From: Rhynochetos jubatus
Lineage: Eukaryota > Chordata > Aves > Eurypygiformes > Rhynochetidae
Direction: 5' to 3'
Assembly: GCA_027574665.1 (NCBI GenBank)
Contig: CM050673.1
Coordinates: 7,611,420 to 7,675,419, forward strand
DNA length: 64,000 nt
In this document: in pieces, positions 56,460 to 64,000 of the stretch
How positions within the stretch are numbered: position 1 is the first letter of the stretch
How the letters are laid out: each line of letters starts with the position of its first letter
Notes under the pieces: generated by a model
The model's database searches: none
What the model was told of the DNA's origin: nothing
Seen by the model: the letters and a program-made list of their open reading frames with translations, nothing else
Made by a program: the position numbers and the translations under genes

Positions 56460-58950
56460 GTGGTAGAAGGGTGCGAAGGCAACCGGCCTCAGCTGCAGCG
56501 GGCGCACAGGTGCTCTGCCCCCGGGGGGGGGAGTTGGCCCAGGGGACCTGCTACAGCATCAAGAGATGCTCCAACGGTCCAGGCTAAGAGCTACGCAGAC
56601 GGTGGCAGAGCACAGACTTCGGAGGGCTCGGGCCATGCCCACATCACTCAGCATTTCATAACACAGCATCAAAACAGCCCCCTTCTGCCCCACCCCCCAC
56701 GTATGCTCAGCTAATGCCAGAGCGAGGCACGTTTTAGGATCAGTCCATAAAGCACCCGCGGTCAGAGCAAGGATTAGTGTGAGCCAGCGCTCCCAAAGAG
56801 CTCAGGGCTGCAGGCTGGCACCTGGCACAAGGACCAGGGCACGCAGGGGGTCAGACCATCCTCCAGCCTCGGGCCTGAGCCCCCCTCAACACCCAGGCTG
56901 GCTCTTACCCTTGGGTGCCCTCCAGGGTCCCCCTCAGCCCTGCTCCCACACGCTGAGGGGCAACGGGCCATCCTGCAGCGCCCCGGGCACGCAGAGGGCA
57001 TTGCTCGGGCACGCCAGCGCTGCTGTGCCTGTCCTCTCGTTAGCACAGAGATCATTAACACCGCAGGGCTGTGTGTCCCCTGAATCAGCACATCTCAGCC
57101 CCGCTCTTGAACGGCGAGGACAGCTAAAACACGGCCCGAAGGAGGGAACAACACTGCTTTTCCGCAGCGGTGCGGAGAACGCTCCTGTCTGCCCCAGGAA
57201 CCAAACCCTGGGAAGCCCCTCTCAGCTCCCACCCCAGGGTCCCGCAACCCCTCAGCTTCTAACGCTGCGTCGGTGACAAACTGATTAACCAGCTTCAGCG
57301 GGGACCAAAGGGGCAGAGCCGGGGGGCAACGAGAGAGAAGAGGGGGTGGTGGCAGGGAGGCAGGGCGCACGGGCTCCGTCACTTTAGAGTGATAAACGAG
57401 ACGGTGCTGGGAATGGCGAGCACGCTGTCCTGGGCACGCGCCACGGCCGGGTCCCATCCCCGCTGGGGCGGGTGAGGGTGGGCTGGGTGGGCTCCCGGCA
57501 GCGACCCACCCGCTCTTGCACCAGCGGGGAGAAAAAGCAAAGCAAACACAGGCAGGGAGTCTGACATTTTGTCCCCAGGCGCTCAGCTGTAAATGCGAGC
57601 ACAGCGTAAGGGAGCAGCGGGAGAGGAGAGATTGAGGCAGCAGCGATTCATCATCCCGCCGGCTGCCGTTCCCAAGGCTGCTCCAGGGCCGCCAGGCACG
57701 TGCCCTGCAAGATCACAAAATCCTGTGGGTTTCTTGTGATCAGCACAAGGATTAGGGCAGAGACGCTATTAGAAACCCTCGGTGCAGCCGCCCAGCACCG
57801 AGCCCTCTCTCCCGCACCACTGAGCCCTCACGTGATGCCAAAACACCAGGAGGGCACAAAGCTCCCGGGGGACACAGCCCCATTGGGCACCCCGAGTGTC
57901 GCCGCAGGAGAGGAATAAAACAGGTGGCTAAGCCGAGCTTTGGGGAGAAAGCGGGGATGTCACCCTGGCGCAGTGTTCGTGACGGGGTGGCTGCTGGAGG
58001 AGCAGTGCCCAGCCAAAGGGATGTGGCAGGTGACGGCGCTGGCTGAGCCTCCGCACCGCTCGCCTCTTAAAATAGACCCCAGGGGTGCAACCTGATGCAG
58101 CCGCGGGGCCAGCCTTGGCCACGCCGCAGCGGCTCTCCCCAATCGCTGCAAACAGGGAATTTTCAACTCCCCCTGAAAATAGACCCGGACACTGTTTGTG
58201 AGGTGGCAACATCTCCTCTGGGCTGGCTGCCCCCAGCCAAACGGAGCCCTGGCCCTCCCGGCCGCTCGCACCTCGACACCGGGGTGATGCCACACGTGGC
58301 GTGGCTTTCCCGGTATGAGAGTCCCGGGGATGCACCGTCCCTCCCGTGCTGCTCGAGGTAACCCCTGCCCCATCCTGACCCTCACCCACCCCCTCTGAAC
58401 TGTTTTCTCTTGGAAAACAAAACAGAGAAGTGCGTGACGCCGCGGGGAGGGGTCCGAGCCCCGGCAACGCCTTGTGCCCATCTTGCTGCTCGGCAAAGCT
58501 GCCACGAGCAAGCTCCTGGGGGTGATTTACCACACGCAACGGGATTGTCGCACTAAAGGTTAAAAGTCCCGGTTCGGATGCAGCAGGCAGTGCTGCTCCC
58601 CCTGCAAAGCCAAGCTGAGTTTCCTTGCAGCCACCCAAGGAGATCAGGCAAAGCTTGGGGGGCTCGGCGGGCGAGCACCCCCCAAAGCCTGTGCCCCAGG
58701 CGTGGAAAGACGGCGGCCACATTCCCCACCCACCCACATCCCGGGAGGGCAGAGGTGGGGGACACCCACCGACAACTTACAGGGATGCACTGGGGTGCAG
58801 CGCAGACCCTCAGCAAAGGTGGGCAGGGTCTTCCCTCCCTGCTCCCCTCGCTCCCGCATCCGGGTGAGGAGCTTTTCGGGGCAGAAACTGGCTTTTAGGC
58901 CTGTTTGTGGGTAGCTGCTGACTAACGCAGGAGATCTCCAGGTTCAGTCC
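56460..58950. other. Upstream flank, nothing recognised
   Basis: GC-rich, no exon, RNA gene or repeat family recognised on either strand. Confidence 0.5.
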
Positions 58951-58969
58951 GAGCTCTCGCAGGCTGCTG

Positions 58970-59150
58970 CGTTACAGCCTAAATTAAATATTTCACAGCG
59001 TTAAGCAAGTGACATTTGAAATCCAGCCATTGCGGGGGTATCAAATAAAGATATTTGCAACGGGATCTGTTGAAATCTGCGTAGTGCTTCAGATCAGCCC
59101 ATCAAAACAAGCCCAGTGCTTTATTAAAATATGAGTTATCAAACACCCGA
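58970..59150. promoter_or_regulatory. candidate regulatory element, AT-rich island
   Basis: Contains CTAAATTAAATATTTCAC, ATCAAATAAAGATATTTGC and TTTATTAAAATATGAG within 180 bp, bounded by GC-rich DNA. No coding signal. Confidence 0.3.
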
Positions 59151-59557
59151 CCCGCGGGAGGAGGCTCCGGAGCCCACGCAGCAGAGCTCGGTCGTCCAGG
59201 GTGAGTAAAGAGGCTGAGCCCTGCGGCCCCACAGCCTGCCCTTACAGCCGAGCTCTGAAAGTGATTTTCGTGAAAAAGTTAACGCTGGCAAGAGACTTTG
59301 TGTTCATTCTGAACTTCCACAACCACGTGTTACGCATCCTTTCACCCCTGGGATTGAATACCGTGTCTCAGCAGAGGCTCTCTGCATCGCCAGCTCACAC
59401 TCGGAAGAGCCTAAACCCAGGAGGGAGCTGCACCAACCACCACCGCTGCCAAAACAATTCCTTCCCAGGCCAGGACCCCCAGATGAAACAGGACATCAGG
59501 ACCTACCAGAGCATCACAGGGGGCCAGGCCGTCAGAGGGCAAAACAATCCCTGACTA

Positions 59558-59625
59558 GGGATGCCGGAGTGCAGGAGCAGGGAAGCCGGAGTGCAGGAGC
59601 AGGGAAGCCAGGGTGCAGGAGCAGG
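59558..59625 (+). repeat. 22-bp tandem repeat, three copies
   Basis: Three near-identical units of the type GGAAGCCGGAGTGCAGGAGC, the third slightly diverged (GCCAGGGTGC). It is short and probably of no function. Confidence 0.8.
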
Positions 59626-60369
59626 GATGCTGGGCAACAAACCCCCTCCCAAAGCCCTGCAGGGCTGTGCCCCTCCCCTTCTTATAGCCCTCCCAAACTC
59701 AGCCCAGCTGGGGCTGCCCTTGGCTGGGGGGAACCCACCAGCGCAGCTGCTGACAGGGATTCACTGGAGCAGCGGGAAGGGAAAGCACCGACCTCTGGGC
59801 AAACACAAAAGCTGTTTGCCAACAGCTCTCCCAGAGGTGTCAGGGAATTCCCGCGGGGTTGCTCGGTTCTGGTAAATGCTGATTTACCTCCCCAGGTAAG
59901 CAATGGGTTTGCCGCTTAAAAGCACGCTCTAAAAAAGGAGGTTTGTCAAAATGTAACAAAACTACGTTAATTAAACTCCCTAAATAAGGCTGGAGAAGGG
60001 TTTCCTGCATCCGTCACAGCAGATGTGACAGACTCTGGGCTGTGGGACGGGGCTTGACGAGGGTGCACATGGTTCAAGGACAAATCTTGGGAAAACCTGC
60101 TTACCAGCTCACGGTTTGACCCACCAGCCCCAGCGGGAACGAGAGGCTCTCCGAGCGCTGGGCCTGCCCTCGGGTCTGACCGCTGGCTGCCAAGCCCTCG
60201 GCTGTGGCGCGGAGGGACTGGGAGACGTCCCTGACCACGCGGCAGAAGGGGCTGCCCCTCCGCTGCTCCACCCTGGCACGATCTGCCCCAGATCTGCAGC
60301 ATTTTTCATGGCTCTGAAGTTCCCAAACCTCCCGACTGCCGGGAAGGGCTTGAAAAAGCGCCTCGAGCT

Positions 60370-60990
60370 GAAAGGCAGATGACAGGTAAAAAGAACCCCG
60401 AATTTATTGTTTTCTTAGAATTTAGAGTGGGAGGAAGGAAAATGGGACGACCCATGATTTTTTAATGCCTGCAGTTGGCAGTTCCATATTTAATGTGACA
60501 GCATCCCTTTAAGAAAAATATGTTCATACACAGGAAAGAAAATAAATTGGCAAAGCAATTTGCTTTCAAGCCAGCCTGACAATTCCCCACACAAACACTT
60601 TCCTGCAGCCCTGGTTGAGCCGCAGCGGCCGGCGCTCCGTGCTGGGCAGCGTATAATCTTGGAGTTTGAGGATGCTTCACCGGTTGACAAGCCCATCTGC
60701 TAATACTGGAAACAGTAATTTATCCCAGAGCCGGTACAAAGAAAGAGTGGAAGAAATAATTCATTGTGTGTGAGACGACGAGGAGACGCGTTGTCATGTT
60801 ATCACGCTGACAACCCCCCGATACAAACAGAGATGCTTGTTACGGAGCCTGAACCCGGCGCGATCAAAAGGGTTTCTTCAGTCGGGGTAGGAAAGGGGAA
60901 AAAAAGGAAGGAAGAAAGGAGAAGAGCTAAATCAAAGCCTGTGCTTACCATTTCTTATGAAAGAAGCTGGTGAGAAATGCTTTCTGCGGA
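60370..60990. promoter_or_regulatory. Extended AT-rich block, candidate regulatory sequence
   Basis: About 600 bp less GC-rich than its surroundings, with CGAATTTATTG, GATTTTTTAATGCC, AAATAATTCATTG and GAGCAATTAGTAACC. No repeat or protein similarity is evident. Confidence 0.3.
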
Positions 60991-62197
60991 GCAATTAGTA
61001 ACCAGGATCTGGGACGAGAGCCGTGGGGGCAGGACCCCGCTGCCGCCGTCCCCCTCGGGGCTGCGGGAGCATCAACCCCGGCACCAGCCTTTGGTCCCCG
61101 CTCAGGGCAGGGCGGAGGTGCCCATGGCCAAGCTGGCAGTGCCAGCGGGAAGGGTGGGTCTGGGGGAGGCAAAGCATGATGGCACCTGAGCAGCGGGGAG
61201 GAGAGGAGCCAGAACCCGGGGTCTGAAACCATCCTGCACTCCTGCAGCCGCCCCGGTTGCATGTCAGGGCTAGGGAGTCGGCGCTCGCCGCTTCCAGATT
61301 AGCCAGGGCGATCCCTCCAGCGACACAGTATTTTTGAAACCTTTTACTGTCTATAGAAATTTTGAGGTGCTTACCAAAGCCCCTCCCAGAGCTCCTTTCG
61401 GCCAGGCTGGGGGGCTGGTCAAGAGAGCCTGGCCATTCTCACTGCCACCTGCTCACCCCGTACCGGAGCTGCTGTGCCGGAGCAGGCAGCTCTGCTGTTT
61501 TCCTTTAACTCAGTGTTAGTCATTTTTGTTAACCATCGGCTACCAGTTCTCCACTGGGTTTTGCAACTCTTGCCGCCTGCCCCAAGGGCCTGGGGGGCCT
61601 GGCCTGGCTGCCCTGAGGGGGCCCATGATGCTGCATGGCCGGACGCTGGAGCACGGACACCCTGTGGGCCCTCCTGGCAGCAGCGACTCACAGGGGCTTC
61701 TACCCCAGCAGGTACTGGGGTGGTGGGGTGACCCACCACCTCCGGGGCGCCCCATGATAAAGGTGTGGGGTGCAGCCAACCCCCCATGGGATTTGCCTCA
61801 GCCAGATACGGAGGGTGCTTGAGCGGAGCTGACAGGACTATTAAACCCTCCAGACGGTGACAGAATCTCGCGGGGGTCAGAAGGCCTCATCCTTGAGGTG
61901 GCCGGGAGAAACGCAGAGACATTCCCAAACTGCTGGGAAAGACGGGGTGCACATTGGAATGTGGGAGCACTTTGGGTCCTTCCAGTCGTGAAGCCCCTCA
62001 ATCCTCCAGCCTACTCACGGTGGTCCCACAGCCTGGGGGCGGCAGGGCACGCCCCAGCCCCCCGAGCCCGGCAGCAGCGAGGACCGGGAGGTGTCAATGA
62101 GGGGTTCCCCAAGAGCGATGGGGTGCAAGGGTCCCATCCTGAGCGACGTGAGCGGGAGCTGTGCTGCGGGAGCGTTGCCTTTCAGCCTCTCGAACCG

Positions 62198-62238
62198 CCG
62201 ACTGCTCTGCGAACCGCCGACTGCTCTGCGAACCGCCG
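62198..62238 (+). repeat. 20-bp direct repeat, two full copies
   Basis: The unit GCGAACCGCCGACTGCTCTG occurs twice in tandem (the first copy with TCGAACC at its start), followed by a partial third. It looks like a recent slippage duplication. Confidence 0.75.
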
Positions 62239-62264
62239 CGAAGCCGTCACTGACGGGCAGGGAA

Positions 62265-62420
62265 ATTAAACGGGACAGATGATAATTAATTGTCCATGTC
62301 TCTCAGTGTCTCTGCATACGGACTAATGAAGTTACACATCACTCGCTGGCTGGAGGACAGAAGGAAGAGGAAAGGAGTTTCAGAGCTCGGGTTTAATCAG
62401 TTCAGTGATAAGCGTGGCCT
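62265..62420. promoter_or_regulatory. candidate regulatory element, AT-richer patch
   Basis: GGAAATTAAACGG, GATAATTAATTGTCC and ACTAATGAAGTTAC occur within 70 bp, followed by a purine-rich stretch. These are TAAT cores in a GC-rich setting. Confidence 0.25.
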
Positions 62421-62799
62421 GAATTAGTCACCTCCTCCCCGCACGCCGTTCGGGTTTCTGCGGTTATCTCCAAGCTCGGCAGCCGGCCTCGCTCCCCGGC
62501 TTCCGCAGCGCCGGGATACAGCTGCAGGAGAGCAGTCGCTGCAGCGGGAGCATCCTTGGCTGGAGCAGAGGTCGCCGGTGTCAGGAGAGAAGCACTTGTG
62601 TCCAATTAAACCGGGAAACCTTTGCTCCGAGAAGGCCAGGAGGCAGGGAGCGTTGGCTGGCAGCGCGGGGGGCAGCTCCAGGATTTATTTGGGCAGCACC
62701 ATTAAGGTTATTTAATGAGCTCTGATGGGTCAGCTTTCCTGTGCGAAAGGAATTCCTAAATGGACTCATGAAAAGTCACTTGTCTCCCTGCCATGGAAA

Positions 62800-64000
62800 A
62801 CACGTGGACACGGGCGGCAAGCAGCCGGCCCCGGGCACGCGGAGCCGTGCACCGTACATGCTGCAGGTGGGCCAGGGGGGCTCCAGGCAGGGTTGTAGCA
62901 GCACAACACGCAGGTCCCATCTCGGGGTCAGATGGTGCAGGAGAGATCAGTGACGGGACGGGGACTCCCCCAGCTCTTGGTGAAATTTTGGCCATTCCTT
63001 TTCCCGCTCCACCCCCGGCGCCCTCCGCAACACCCTGCCAAGGGGGACAGGAGCCCGTCACTACCCGTGGCCAGGAGAGAGCTCGAGCGGTTACGGGGTC
63101 CCCCAAGGGTGCTGGGGCACTCACAGGACCCTCACTCAGCCCCATGCAAGTCAAGACACCCAGCGTGTCTGGCACCGCCTGGCATGAGTGACACTGTCAC
63201 TGCAGTGGCTGCCTTGCTGTCACCCGACGGTGCCTGATGAGGGGGTGGCAGGGCTGGGCACAGACCACATCAGCCCCCACGCACGGCCGATGAGCAGCGC
63301 GGGAGCCGTGGCCGGAGGAGAGGCTGGCTCTTCCGCAGGGCATTCCCTGGGCGAAGCTTGGCCGCTCCCACCAGCGAATTCCGGGTGACGGGAAACACAG
63401 TGTCAAGGTGGCCCGGGCAGAGGTGCTGGCACGGTGGCCCCCTGGGATGCACGGCCGCCAGACCACACAGCCCATCCGTGCCAAGGGCCCCGGTGCGTTC
63501 CTGCGTGGGCACGGCGCCACCTCGCAGATGGGCTGGGGGAGGCAGCCAAAGCACGGTCCCGCAGGCCGCCTCCGGGGAGGGTGCTGGGGTGGCATCCCAA
63601 CGGGGTGCTCCCACCGTGGATGGGAGCCAGCGGGACAGGACACGCTCCGAACGGGCGCAGGGGCGTGGGATTGGGGCTCCTTTCAGCCCTGGCACACATG
63701 CCCCTGTGCTGGCTGCAGCCCTGCGTGCTACCCAGCCGCTCGCTGACCGGGGCGGGCAGCTGGAGCATCGCCGAGCACAGCGCTGCCCCGGCACCCACCA
63801 CGGCCACCCAGGGCCCTGGGGACGTGAGCGGGGGACAGCGGAGAAAGGCTCCTGGCTGCTGGCAGCTGGTGAGAGGTGGAGGCGTTGCTGTTAGGAAAAC
63901 ATGCGAGGGCTGTGTCGGAAAACATTGCCAGGAGCCAGCTACATAAAGAGGCTCTTTATAGCTCTTCCCTGCTCTGAGACAGACCCTTTCACACGCGCTT
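62800..64000. other. Distal flank, GC-rich
   Basis: No exon recognised. At 63943-63959 there is a 17-bp palindrome, ATAAAGAG-G-CTCTTTAT, whose minus-strand reading includes CTATAAAGAG, a TATA-box-like sequence. Confidence 0.4.

Noticed and set aside
56094..56507. Minus-strand frame with the segment RADLVAIEQHLKCSLKCET as a possible upstream exon
   Set aside because: No match to any ZNF385 N-terminus I know, and no convincing phase-1 donor at its end.

Overview
This is vertebrate nuclear DNA, almost certainly from a bird. It is GC- and CpG-rich with short introns, as in avian microchromosomes. The only recognisable interspersed repeats are two CR1 LINE fragments, and the gene order NKIRAS2 – ZNF385C – C17orf113-like is the one I recall from human 17q21. 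Species cannot be named from the window. Genes are split by introns, so most long open frames here are chance or antisense products of GC-rich sequence.

Layout. At 1-1390 (+) lies the last coding exon and 3'UTR of NKIRAS2 (kappaB-Ras2). From about 1330 to at least 50035 (-) lies ZNF385C, a four-finger matrin/U1-type C2H2 protein. I could place eight coding exons with matching splice phases, at 4109-4333, 5050-5148, 5364-5551, 7127-7450, 8506-8677, 10616-10726, 15814-15956 and 49790-50035. They join without a stop into 501 codons plus a stop from the ATG at 50033. A second, 10-nt coding first exon (Met-Leu-Leu-Gly, 36064-36073) sits in a CpG island. It has the same splice phase as the upstream exon and would give a 423-residue, three-finger isoform that begins like ZNF385A.

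Nested in the 34-kb ZNF385C intron, on the same strand, is a complete two-exon gene (21807-25319) orthologous to human C17orf113. It encodes a 683-residue domesticated hAT-type transposase with a TTF-like zinc finger, the CxxH motif and the C-terminal hAT dimerisation region, but apparently without the second catalytic aspartate. A CpG-rich block at 27.84-28.46 kb with a YY1 site in the correct orientation is a candidate promoter for it.

The 3' ends of NKIRAS2 and ZNF385C converge. Their AATAAA signals lie within 25 bp of each other on opposite strands, so the two mRNAs should overlap tail to tail. The rest of the window is intron or 5' flank. It contains AT-rich islands dense in TAAT-type motifs (candidate conserved enhancers), further CpG-rich blocks at 51.2 and 56.3 kb, a 36-bp minisatellite inside a ZNF385C intron, and two long poly-G runs. 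I found no tRNA, rRNA, CRISPR or viral element.
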